Source: Spirochaetaceae bacterium (GTDB lineage Bacteria > Spirochaetota > Spirochaetia > Treponematales > Rectinemataceae). From it: 8,761 nt of DNA. The notes under the pieces were generated by a model that did no database searches, was not told the origin of the DNA, and worked only from the letters and a program-made list of their open reading frames with translations. Each line of letters opens with the position of its first letter. The first letter of the stretch is position 1. Location of the stretch: NCBI GenBank assembly GCA_016794765.1, contig JAEUJG010000605.1:1-8761 (forward strand), written 5' to 3'. Of the stretch, positions 1 to 6,097 are shown piece after piece. The position numbers and the translations under genes are program-made.

Positions 1-1063
1 CCGCCTCGGGAACGCGCCCGGACTCCACCGCGGCGTAGTGGCGGAGGAGGCCGGGAGCCGGCTCATTCGGGAAGGCCTTTTCCGCGGCGGCGAGGTAGCC
101 CTCGACGCGGCCCCACTCGCCGAGCTCGCTCGCGGCGCGCACACCGAGAACGTAGGCTTCGAAGCGGCGCTCGGCATCGGCGGCGCCGACCTCGGCCGCG
201 GCGGCGAAAGCGGCCAGGGCCGCGTCGATCGCGGCCATGGCCTCGGAGCGCAGCTCGCGCATCAGGAGGAAGGAGGCGTGGTTCAGGCGGAGCTCCCCGT
301 CGTAGGGCGAAAGCTCGATGCCGGCGCGGAAGGCCCGGTCGGCGTCGTCGAATCGCTCGAGGCCGATGAAGATCTGGGCCATCCTGAGGGAGTTGGGCAG
401 CGAAGCGAGCCCGCCGGCGACGGCGCGACCGTAGGCGGCCGCCGCGCGCTCGCGGAGCTCCTTGTCCTCGAGGAGCCAAGCGCCCTCGAACAGCCGGAGC
501 ACCTCGTAATAATAGTCGCCGATCGCCTGCTCGAGGACGGCGGGCGCCGCCCTGCCCTTGGCGGCCAAGGCGGCCGCGAGGGCGGGAGGATCGAAGGCGA
601 TCATCTCGAGCGCGGCCGCCGCCGGATCCTCGCCGCGGCGCATCGCCTCGAGGTCGTCGCCGGGTCCGAGATCCTTGAGGCCGAAGCTCCGGTGCAGGAG
701 GCTTCGCGCGTGACCTTCGAGGAGAAGCTCGGTCTTGAAGGCGAGGGCGTAGGGATCCGCGTTGGCGGGGTCGAAGGCCTCGAGGGCCGCGAAGGCGCTC
801 TTGTAGGCGCCCTGCCCACCGAGGGCCAAGGCCTTTTCAAGGACGGCGAAGCAGGCCGGAGAGGCACCCCGATAGGCGGCGAGGGCCTCCGAAGCGGAGT
901 CCTCGGCGGCCTGGACGGCGGGAGCGTCGGCGACCGCGGGCGCGGTAGTCTGGGCGGTGGGCGAGGTCGCCTTCGCCGGCGTGGCGCAGCCGAAGGTGAG
1001 GGCGGCCGTCAGGCCGACAATGAGAAGGGCGCCAAGGCGCGGCGAAACGATACGGTGATGCAT
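1..1063 (-). CDS. TPR-like outer-surface lipoprotein (partial, C-terminus outside window)
   Basis: Read on the minus strand from ATG at 1063, the frame stays open for 354 codons to the window edge, so the C-terminus is missing. The start is supported by AGGAG (1069-1073) five bases upstream. The protein begins with a short basic N-region and a hydrophobic stretch (residues 10-24) ending in LTFGC, with Cys26 as the likely lipidation site. This is a relaxed lipobox, so export as a lipoprotein is likely but not certain. A Thr/Ala/Pro-rich linker (27-57) follows, then alpha-helical, Ala/Leu/Glu-rich sequence. Around residues 205-340 the helix-turn-helix spacing and signatures such as YGRAVAGG, ADRAFRAGIELSP and LNHASFLLM look like degenerate tetratricopeptide repeats, which usually mediate protein-protein contacts. 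Specific function is unknown. It is divergent from the MFS gene and may share its intergenic control region. Confidence 0.85.
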   Translation of the reverse strand, partial: MHHRIVSPRLGALLIVGLTAALTFGCATPAKATSPTAQTTAPAVADAPAVQAAEDSASEALAAYRGASPACFAVLEKALALGGQGAYKSAFAALEAFDPANADPYALAFKTELLLEGHARSLLHRSFGLKDLGPGDDLEAMRRGEDPAAAALEMIAFDPPALAAALAAKGRAAPAVLEQAIGDYYYEVLRLFEGAWLLEDKELRERAAAAYGRAVAGGLASLPNSLRMAQIFIGLERFDDADRAFRAGIELSPYDGELRLNHASFLLMRELRSEAMAAIDAALAAFAAAAEVGAADAERRFEAYVLGVRAASELGEWGRVEGYLAAAEKAFPNEPAPGLLRHYAAVESGRVPEA

Positions 1064-1131
1064 GCGTGCTCCTGTTCGGGCGCGGATAGGGTTCCGTCGT
1101 ACGGGGGATTCGCCGCGTTCGGGCGGCAGGC

Positions 1132-1150
1132 TCCGGATCCGGGATCCGGA
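1132..1150. repeat. 19-bp perfect palindrome, possible operator
   Basis: TCCGGATCC and GGATCCGGA are exact reverse complements separated by a single G (1141). Each arm also contains smaller palindromes (TCCGGA, GGATCC), so the element is self-complementary at two scales. It lies about 70 bp upstream of the lipoprotein start and about 170 bp upstream of the MFS -35 box. A dimeric regulator site or a small cruciform is possible. No adjacent regulator gene is visible. Confidence 0.45.
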
Positions 1151-1221
1151 CGCCGAACTGAAAACCAGGCGGAGCCTCACAGGATACAGGGGACAGCCCC
1201 GCCCGTCGCGGCCGTAGACAC

Positions 1222-1248
1222 CGTATACGCGGCCGCCGGGACCGTCAA
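1222..1248 (-). promoter_or_regulatory. Weak promoter candidate for the lipoprotein gene
   Basis: On the minus strand TTGACG (1248 to 1243) is followed after 15 bp by TATACG (1227 to 1222). Both boxes match sigma70 consensus well, but the spacer is two bases short of optimal. A TACGGT box at 17 bp is the alternative. Transcription from here would give a leader of about 150 nt containing the palindrome at 1132-1150. Confidence 0.3.
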
Positions 1249-1321
1249 GCTCGGCGCGGCGAGCCCGCCGCCGCCTCGAGGCTCCCGCCAACCGCGGCTT
1301 GTTCGGCGCCGTCTCCTTGTC

Positions 1322-1350
1322 TTGACGCTCCGCCTGCCCGGGCCTATTAT
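1322..1350 (+). promoter_or_regulatory. Sigma70-type promoter of the MFS gene
   Basis: TTGACG (1322-1327), a 17-bp spacer and TATTAT (1345-1350) give a near-consensus housekeeping promoter. Transcription would start near 1357, leaving a leader of about 49 nt. The leader ends with AAGGA (1396-1400) five bases before the ATG at 1406. Confidence 0.75.
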
Positions 1351-1405
1351 TCCTGCCGACTCGACGTTCCGCCCGTTTTCCATCCACCACCTACGAAGGA
1401 ACCCT

Positions 1406-2614
1406 ATGCACACGCAACGCCGCGGCTTGGCCTTCAGCCTGTATTGCCTCCTCGGCTTCCTCCTCGGCCTCGTGACCGCGGCCCTCGGACCGAGCCTCGG
1501 CGACCTCGCCGCCCGCAACCACACCAGCATCGCCTCCATGGGCGCGGTCTACACCGCCCTCTTCATCGGCGCCCTCCTGGCCCAGCTCGTGGCCGGCCCC
1601 CTGGGCGACCGCCGCGGCAGGCGCCTCGTCCTGATCGGCAGCCTCGTCCTCCTCGCCGCCGGAGTAGCCGCCCTCTGCCTCTCGAACTCCCTCTCCCTCG
1701 CCCTGGCGGCCGTCGTCCTGGCCGGGCTCGGCCACGGCGCGGCCGACCTCTGCATCCTCGTCCTGGCCGCCAAGGCCTATCCGGAGAAGAGCGTCTCCGC
1801 CCTCAACATCCTCGGCCTCCTCTTCGGCGCCGGCGCCTTCGCGGGCCCCGCCCTCGTCGGCCTGTCCCAGCGCCTGACCGGCTCGGCCTACCCCGCCCTG
1901 TGGACCGCCGTCGCCGCGGTAGCCCTCGCCATCCCCGCGACCCTCTTCGCCCTCGAATCCGACGCTCCCGCGAAGGCGACCGGCCCGGCCAAAGCCGCGG
2001 AAGCCTCAGCCGCCGCGGGCGGGAGCGGTGGCCGCGGCGCCCTCGCCTCGCCCTACATCTGGATCCTCGGCCTCCTCCTCCTCGTCTATGTCGGCGCCGA
2101 GAACGGCATGGGCGGCTGGACCGCCGAGTACTTCAAGCGCACGACGGGCGCGGCCGCGCCGACCGCCGCCCTCGTCGCCTCGGGCTTTTGGCTCGCCCTC
2201 TCCGCGGGCCGCCTCGTCGCCGCGGCGGCAGGCACCCGCCTCGGCCCGCGCAGCGTCCTCGGCCTCGGCATCGCCGTCTCGATCGGCGGAGCACTCCTCC
2301 TCGCGCTGACCGCCGGCCACGGCCCCGCCACCGTCGCCGCGGTGGCCCTCGTCGGTTTCGGCTACGCCTCCATCTACCCGACCGCCTTCGCGATGGCGGC
2401 CGCCGCCTTCCCCGAATCGCCCGGCGCGGCGACCAGCATGGTCACCGTCCTCGGCAGCGCGGGCGGCATGCTCCTCCCCTGGGTGGAAGGCCTCGTGATC
2501 CAGGGCCTCGGCGCTCCCGCCGCCGGCGCCTTCATCCTCGCCCTCGGCGCCGCCATGCTCGTCCTCTTCGTCCTCGCCCGCCGCGCGGAAAACGCGCAGT
2601 CCCGGGCCGCCTGA
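1406..2614 (+). CDS. Major facilitator superfamily transporter
   Basis: This 402-aa protein is a typical 12-helix MFS permease of the inner membrane. ATG at 1406 is chosen because AAGGA (1396-1400) sits at ideal distance, a good promoter lies upstream, and hydrophobic sequence starts at once. The frame is open further upstream, but only as the antisense of the lipoprotein gene. Six membrane segments lie in residues 8-183. The MFS motif A loop GPLGDRRGRR is at 64-73 between helices 2 and 3. A cytoplasmic Ala/Gly/Lys-rich linker (185-213) separates the halves, and helices 7-12 occupy 216-391. The GAENGMGGW stretch (230-238) in helix 7 carries polar and charged residues likely to line the substrate path, somewhat like sugar/fucose-permease-type MFS proteins. 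Substrate cannot be assigned. No metabolic genes nearby help. Confidence 0.9.
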   Translation: MHTQRRGLAFSLYCLLGFLLGLVTAALGPSLGDLAARNHTSIASMGAVYTALFIGALLAQLVAGPLGDRRGRRLVLIGSLVLLAAGVAALCLSNSLSLALAAVVLAGLGHGAADLCILVLAAKAYPEKSVSALNILGLLFGAGAFAGPALVGLSQRLTGSAYPALWTAVAAVALAIPATLFALESDAPAKATGPAKAAEASAAAGGSGGRGALASPYIWILGLLLLVYVGAENGMGGWTAEYFKRTTGAAAPTAALVASGFWLALSAGRLVAAAAGTRLGPRSVLGLGIAVSIGGALLLALTAGHGPATVAAVALVGFGYASIYPTAFAMAAAAFPESPGAATSMVTVLGSAGGMLLPWVEGLVIQGLGAPAAGAFILALGAAMLVLFVLARRAENAQSRAA

Positions 2615-2644
2615 TTGACGGAAGGGCGCAGCCCCCGCTACCCT
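2615..2644 (+). promoter_or_regulatory. Promoter of the YkgJ-type gene, abutting the MFS stop codon
   Basis: TTGACG (2615-2620) begins immediately after the TGA stop of the MFS gene (2612-2614). It is followed by an 18-bp spacer and TACCCT (2639-2644). The predicted start near 2651 leaves a leader of only about 13 nt before ATG 2664, with no clear Shine-Dalgarno sequence. No terminator hairpin separates the two genes, so read-through from the MFS gene is also possible. Confidence 0.55.
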
Positions 2645-2663
2645 TTCACCCGCGAGCGACGCC

Positions 2664-3347
2664 ATGGCACAGGAAACCATTCCCCCGGAACTGATCGGCT
2701 CCCCCGCGGGGGAGCTCCTCGCCGCGATAGGCGGCATCCATGACCGGATCGAGGCGGCGCAGTCCGCCTTCCGCGCCAAGGCCGCCGAATCGGGAGCCGC
2801 GCTCGGCTGTCCCGAGGGCTGCGGATCCTGCTGCGAAAATTTCGTTCCCGACGTCCTCCCCGTCGAGGCCCTCGCCGCGGCCGCCTTCATCCTTGGCCAT
2901 CGGCCCGACCTGGCCGGCCGCGCGGCCCAAAGCCAGGGTCCGACCTGCCCCTTCTACGACGCCGACCGACCCGAGGCGCATTGTTCGATCTATCCGGGCC
3001 GCCCCCTCGTCTGCCGGCTCTTCGGCTTCGCCGCGGTCCTCGGCAAGGACGGCGAACCGAGCTTTGCCCTCTGCCGGCACATGCCCTCGCCCGTCGGCAA
3101 CGGGGAGCGCGCCTGGTCGGACGAGGCGCTCCGCGGACTTTTCGGCGCCGTGCCGCCGGTGATGGCGGCCTTCGGCGCCGAGCTCCTCGGCCTCGAACCC
3201 GACGCCGCCGGCGAGCGCCGGCCCCTCCCCGAAGCCCTGCCCGCCGCCATCGCGCGCCTCGGGCTCGCGTTGCGCTACGCCTCCCTCGGCCGCGGCGACG
3301 ACGGCGACGAACCGGAGCCCAACGCGCCTTCGCCGCGCGCCGCCTGA
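2664..3347 (+). CDS. YkgJ family cysteine-cluster protein (putative Zn/Fe-binding)
   Basis: The 227-aa product shows the hallmark of the YkgJ/CxxCxxCC family (Pfam 'putative zinc- or iron-chelating domain'). An N-terminal cluster CPEGCGSCC (Cys49, 53, 56, 57) is followed by CPFYD (Cys95), CSIYPGRPLVCRLF (Cys107, Cys117) and a final Cys137 in LCRHM. The spacing and the IYPxRPxxCR segment are the family's most conserved part. The eight cysteines make metal or Fe-S binding likely. The biochemical role of the family is poorly defined, with proposals ranging from metal insertion to protein modification. The C-terminal third is helical without motifs and ends in an acidic tail (212-219). The start at 2664 has only a weak GAG upstream. 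It sits next to an HMA metal chaperone and a cysteine-bearing methyltransferase, which loosely suggests metal-centre handling. Confidence 0.85.
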   Translation: MAQETIPPELIGSPAGELLAAIGGIHDRIEAAQSAFRAKAAESGAALGCPEGCGSCCENFVPDVLPVEALAAAAFILGHRPDLAGRAAQSQGPTCPFYDADRPEAHCSIYPGRPLVCRLFGFAAVLGKDGEPSFALCRHMPSPVGNGERAWSDEALRGLFGAVPPVMAAFGAELLGLEPDAAGERRPLPEALPAAIARLGLALRYASLGRGDDGDEPEPNAPSPRAA

Positions 3348-3357
3348 GTCCCGGCGC

Positions 3358-3387
3358 TTGTCTCCCCGCCGCCGGATCGGCCATACT
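3358..3387 (+). promoter_or_regulatory. Promoter candidate for HMA-Rsm22-ArfB operon
   Basis: TTGTCT (3358-3363), an 18-bp spacer and CATACT (3382-3387) resemble a sigma70 promoter. The predicted start falls near 3394, at the first base of the GGAGGAA ribosome binding site, so the leader would be only about 18 nt. It would serve the three overlapping genes that follow. Confidence 0.5.
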
Positions 3388-3393
3388 CGATGC

Positions 3394-3400
3394 GGAGGAA
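3394..3400 (+). promoter_or_regulatory. Ribosome binding site GGAGGAA deciding the HMA start
   Basis: GGAGGAA lies 11 bases before ATG 3412. The spacing is long but the site is the strongest Shine-Dalgarno in the window. It rules out the upstream in-frame TTG at 3358, which is part of the -35 box. Confidence 0.65.
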
Positions 3401-3411
3401 CGAACAACGCC

Positions 3412-3612
3412 ATGAAACAAGCCTTTCTCGTATCCGACATGAGCTGCGGCCACTGCAAGGCGCGCATCGAAAAGGCCCTGGCCGCCTGGGGCAAGGCCTC
3501 GAGCGTCCTCGTCGACCTTGGCGCGAAGCTGGTCGAGGTCGAGTCCGCCGCGCCCGCCGCCGAGATCGTCGCGGTCATCGACGAAGCGGGCTACACCGCC
3601 CTTCCCGCTTGA
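3412..3612 (+). CDS. Heavy-metal-associated (HMA) domain protein, CopZ-like metallochaperone
   Basis: This 66-aa protein is a single ferredoxin-like HMA fold (beta-alpha-beta-beta-alpha-beta), the usual size of stand-alone copper chaperones. The metal site is MSCGHC at residues 10-15, with Cys12 and Cys15 as the ligands of the MxCxxC motif. The end DEAGYTALPA (57-66) is the standard C-terminal strand region (D-x-A-G-Y/F). By family knowledge it would bind Cu(I), or another soft metal, in the cytoplasm and pass it to a P-type ATPase or regulator, but none is in this window. Start ATG 3412 is set by GGAGGAA. Its stop TGA overlaps the TTG start of the next gene, so the two are probably translationally coupled. 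Confidence 0.92.
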   Translation: MKQAFLVSDMSCGHCKARIEKALAAWGKASSVLVDLGAKLVEVESAAPAAEIVAVIDEAGYTALPA

Positions 3613-4919
3613 ACAAGCCTTCGCGCCCGGGTCCTCTCGCCCTGGCCCTCGAATCCCGCCTCCCGGGCCTTGTCGAGTTGTGGCGGGCCGAGCGGTGCCT
3701 TCGCCGCGAATCTGGCGGCCGGAGGCCGGCCCAAGCCGCGCGCCTGTCGCCCGCCGAGCTCGAGGCGGCGGGCGCCGCCCTGCTCCGCCTCCAGCGCGGC
3801 CTCACCGGCGACCGGGGCTTGGCGGGGGCCCCCTACATGGAGGAAGCCGATCTCCTCGGCGCCTACCTGCTCTACTACTGGCCCGTCTCCTACCTTGAAA
3901 CCGCCCTCGCCCTCGCCACCCTCGGCCGAAGGCCCGCGGCCGCACGGGTCCTCGACCTCGGCTCGGGACCGGGCCCCGCCGCCGCCGCCTTCGCCGACTC
4001 CGGCGCCGACGAACTCGTCCTCGTCGACGGGAGCGGCCGCGCCCTCGAACTCGCCGCGCGCCTTCTCGCGCCCGCCGGAGCCTCGACCCACGAAGCCGGG
4101 CGCCCAAGCCTGACGACGCGGCGCCTCGACCTCCAAGCCTCCCCCGACCTCCCCGACGGTCCCTTCGACGCCGTCGTGATCGGCCACGCCGTCAACGAGC
4201 TCTGGAAGGGCCAAGCCGACCGCCTCGAACGCCGCGAGGCCCTCCTGGCCGCCGCCCTCGATCGCCTGGCGCCAGCCGGCTTCCTCCTCGTCCTCGAACC
4301 GGCCCTCCTCCTCACGAGCCGCGAGGCCCTGACGCTCCGCGACCGCCTGGCCTCGCGCGGAGCCCCCGTCCTCGGCCCCTGCCTGCGCCAGGGCCCCTGC
4401 CCCGCCCTGCGGGCCGGCCCCGGCCAGACCTGCCACGGAGAATACCCCTGGTCGCCGCCCGAACCCGTCGCCGGCCTCGCCGCCCGCGCGGGCCTCGACC
4501 GCGTCTCCGTGAAGGCCACCTGGTTCGCCCTCGGCAAGCCCGGGGCCGGCGGCGGACGGGTCGGCGCGTTGGGCGACACCGCCGCGGCCGCCGCCCCGCC
4601 GCCGGAAGCCGCGGCGCCGGACGCGGGCGGCCCCGGCTTCCCCGAAGCCCTCGTCGTCAGCGAGCCCATGCTCAACAAGGCGGGCCGGATCCGGTACCAG
4701 GTCTGCGGCGCCGAGGGCCGCCGCGCGGTCTCCGCCGCCAAGGACGACGAGAAGGCCCGCGCCGCCGGCTTCTTCGGCCTCGGCCGCTACGACCGCATCC
4801 GCTTGAGCCGCGCGGAGCCGCGCGGCGCCGGGCCGGAGGTCGCCGCCGGCGAGGCGCGGCCCCTCGGCTTCGGCCCCGGCACCGTCCTCGACATCCTCGA
4901 CCGGGCGCCGACGATATGA
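3609..4919 (+). CDS. Rsm22/METTL17-family ribosomal small-subunit methyltransferase
   Basis: The 436-aa product matches the Rsm22 family (mitochondrial small-subunit Rsm22 and human METTL17; also present in many bacteria). The region YLLYYWPVSYLETALAL (86-102) precedes the SAM-binding motif I VLDLGSGPG (114-122), and motif II follows as LVLVDGSGRAL (137-147). VVIGHAVNEL (189-198) is the motif IV region. Cys258, Cys264 and Cys275 (CLRQGPC then TCH) plus Cys366 (YQVCG) match the four-cysteine arrangement that holds a [4Fe-4S] cluster in METTL17. An Ala/Pro/Gly linker (309-346) splits them before the C-terminal strand-rich region. The likely role is binding or methylating the small ribosomal subunit during assembly. 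Start: TTG 3609 overlaps the HMA stop (TTGA) and no Shine-Dalgarno is visible. An in-frame TTG at 3678 is the alternative. Stop and next start overlap as ATGA. Confidence 0.85.
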   Translation: MNKPSRPGPLALALESRLPGLVELWRAERCLRRESGGRRPAQAARLSPAELEAAGAALLRLQRGLTGDRGLAGAPYMEEADLLGAYLLYYWPVSYLETALALATLGRRPAAARVLDLGSGPGPAAAAFADSGADELVLVDGSGRALELAARLLAPAGASTHEAGRPSLTTRRLDLQASPDLPDGPFDAVVIGHAVNELWKGQADRLERREALLAAALDRLAPAGFLLVLEPALLLTSREALTLRDRLASRGAPVLGPCLRQGPCPALRAGPGQTCHGEYPWSPPEPVAGLAARAGLDRVSVKATWFALGKPGAGGGRVGALGDTAAAAAPPPEAAAPDAGGPGFPEALVVSEPMLNKAGRIRYQVCGAEGRRAVSAAKDDEKARAAGFFGLGRYDRIRLSRAEPRGAGPEVAAGEARPLGFGPGTVLDILDRAPTI

Positions 4920-5332
4920 ACCGGGAACTGCTTCGCGCCTCCATCGAGGCGAACTGCGAGATGGACTTCGCCCGCTCCGGCGGCCCCGGCGGCCAAAACG
5001 TCAACAAGGTCAACTCCAAGGTCGTCGCCCGCGTCCTCCTCGAGCGCCTCGAGGGGCTCTCGGAAGCGGAACTGGCGCGGGCGCGCGAACTCCTGGCGAC
5101 CCGGCTGACCGCCGCGGGGGAGCTCCTCGTCATCGCCGACGAGGAACGCGACCAACCCCGGAACCGCTCGGCGGCCCTGGACCGGCTCTTCGCCCTCCTG
5201 GCGGGGGCGGCCGCCATCCCCAAGAAACGCCGCCCCACCAAGCCGACCCGCGCCTCCAAGGAGCGCCGCCTCGAGGCCAAGCGAGGCCGCGGCGAAGACA
5301 AGCGGCTCCGTGGCCGCCCGCCCGCGGACTAA
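4916..5332 (+). CDS. arfB: ArfB (YaeJ) alternative ribosome-rescue peptidyl-tRNA hydrolase
   Basis: The 138-aa protein has the release-factor catalytic domain without codon-recognition domains, as in ArfB/ICT1. The GGQ loop SGGPGGQNVNKVNSKV is at residues 21-36, with Gly25-Gly26-Gln27 the catalytic tripeptide that hydrolyses peptidyl-tRNA on the ribosome. A basic C-terminal tail (102-135, starting KKRRPTKPTRASKERR) matches the tail that ArfB inserts into the empty mRNA channel of stalled ribosomes. Length is the family norm (about 140 aa). The presence of the tail separates it from RF1/RF2 and from tail-less paralogues. The ATG lies in the ATGA overlap with the Rsm22 gene and has no ribosome binding site of its own, so translation is likely coupled. 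Both genes act on the ribosome, which supports a shared translation-quality operon. Confidence 0.95.
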   Translation: MNRELLRASIEANCEMDFARSGGPGGQNVNKVNSKVVARVLLERLEGLSEAELARARELLATRLTAAGELLVIADEERDQPRNRSAALDRLFALLAGAAAIPKKRRPTKPTRASKERRLEAKRGRGEDKRLRGRPPAD

Positions 5333-5368
5333 GGGCCGGCGCCCGCGATTGCCATTCCGGGCCGGCGC
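5333..5368. repeat. 10-bp direct repeat flanking the mobB -35 box
   Basis: GGGCCGGCGC occurs at 5333-5342 and again at 5359-5368, 26 bp apart start to start. The second copy is between the -35 and -10 boxes. It could be a regulator site, but a short all-G/C repeat can arise by chance in DNA of this composition. Confidence 0.3.
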
Positions 5369-5377
5369 GGCTATAGT
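5349..5377 (+). promoter_or_regulatory. mobB promoter, positioned for a leaderless transcript
   Basis: TTGCCA (5349-5354), an exact 17-bp spacer and TATAGT (5372-5377) form a good sigma70-type promoter. Only six bases separate the -10 box from ATG 5384, so the expected start point (about 7 nt after the box) is the A of the start codon. No Shine-Dalgarno sequence is present. One copy of a 10-bp direct repeat lies in the spacer. Confidence 0.7.
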
Positions 5378-5383
5378 CGTGCC

Positions 5384-6091
5384 ATGCCCGGCATCAGCCT
5401 CCGTCCCGACCGCGCGCGCCTCCGCCGCCCCCTCGTCGTCTCGGCCATCGGCTGGTCCGGCAGCGGCAAGACCAGCTTCCTCGAGCGGGTCGCCGCCGAA
5501 TGCGCGTTCCGCGGCATCCCCTGCGCCGCCGCGAAAAGCACCCATCATCCCGGGAATTTCGAACCCGAGGGCAAGGACACCGCCCGCTATCGCCGGGCGG
5601 GCGCCGCCTCGGTCGCCTTCCTCGGTACCCGCGAGGGCGGCACGACTGTCCTTTTCAGGCCGACGCCCGCCGCGCCCGACCGTGACTTCCTGGCGGAACT
5701 CTTCCCCGGTTTTCCCCTCGTCCTGGCCGAAGGCCTCGAGGTGGAGGGCGCGCTGCGCCTCCTCGTCGCGGGGCCCGGTCTCGCCGAAGCGGAACAAAAG
5801 CGCCCCCTTTCCTGGGCGGATCTCGTCGTCACCGCCGATCCCGGCCTCGCCGCCCTCGCGACCCGCTCGAACGCGGCCGTCGTCGCGCCGGACGCGGCCG
5901 GAATTTTCGTCGATATGCTGGAGGAACTCATGGAACGCGATGTGATCGTCACCTGCGGGGGCCAGACCGTGCCCCTCAACCCCTTCGTCAAGGACATCGT
6001 CGCCAACACGGTGGCCGGTCTGATCGGGACCCTCAAGAAGACCGATTTGGACGAGGAAATCGTCGTCACGATCCGCAAGGCGGGGAAATAG
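5384..6091 (+). CDS. mobB: MobB-type molybdopterin-guanine dinucleotide biosynthesis GTPase with C-terminal extension
   Basis: The 235-aa product has a P-loop GWSGSGKT (residues 23-30), then the MobB signature KSTHHPGNFEPEGKDTARYR (51-70) with the D-T-x-x-x-R-x-AGA continuation. A Walker-B-like VLAEGLE follows (113-119). MobB binds GTP and assists attachment of GMP to molybdopterin for the DMSO-reductase enzyme family. The core normally ends near residue 175. Here residues 185-235 add a small domain with the core VPLNPFVKDIVANTVAGLIG (196-215) and a strand-rich end. I recall similar tails in MobB-like proteins of anaerobes but cannot verify this. No other molybdenum-cofactor gene and no molybdoenzyme is in the window. 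The ATG sits directly behind the -10 box, predicting leaderless translation. arfB lies 51 bp upstream. Confidence 0.85.
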   Translation: MPGISLRPDRARLRRPLVVSAIGWSGSGKTSFLERVAAECAFRGIPCAAAKSTHHPGNFEPEGKDTARYRRAGAASVAFLGTREGGTTVLFRPTPAAPDRDFLAELFPGFPLVLAEGLEVEGALRLLVAGPGLAEAEQKRPLSWADLVVTADPGLAALATRSNAAVVAPDAAGIFVDMLEELMERDVIVTCGGQTVPLNPFVKDIVANTVAGLIGTLKKTDLDEEIVVTIRKAGK

Positions 6092-6097
6092 GAGAAA

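Larger units (their letters stand above)
1064..1405. other. Divergent intergenic region between lipoprotein and MFS genes
   Basis: This 342-bp stretch holds no credible gene. It contains the ribosome binding sites of both flanking genes, a strong plus-strand promoter (1322-1350), a weak minus-strand promoter candidate (1222-1248), and a perfect 19-bp palindrome (1132-1150). A small GGGG/CCCC hairpin also occurs around 1190-1201. I saw no tRNA cloverleaf or recognisable riboswitch. It is the longest non-coding gap in the window. Confidence 0.8.

Noticed and set aside
38..1405. Upstream extension of the MFS reading frame, making one 858-aa protein
   Set aside because: This part is Gly/Arg/Glu-rich antisense of the lipoprotein gene. 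The MFS ATG at 1406 has its own promoter and ribosome binding site, and the first membrane helix starts there.
1051..1405. tRNA, riboswitch or small RNA in the longest gap
   Set aside because: I found no cloverleaf, no known aptamer core and no U-tracted terminator, only promoter boxes and short palindromes.
1444..2694. 416-aa Pro/Arg-rich second plus frame through the MFS gene
   Set aside because: It overlaps a clear 12-helix transporter in another frame, and its composition is that of a shadow.
3358..3411. TTG start adding 18 residues to the HMA protein
   Set aside because: The TTG is the -35 box, the extra residues are not part of an HMA fold, and GGAGGAA lies between it and the ATG at 3412.
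2006..3578. Minus-strand open frames opposite MFS, YkgJ and HMA genes
   Set aside because: Both long frames here lack domains and are antisense to genes with clear motifs.
3390..3608. ATG at 3390 as start of a 509-aa Rsm22
   Set aside because: The added 73 residues are an Arg-rich out-of-frame reading of the HMA gene, and no ribosome binding site precedes this ATG.
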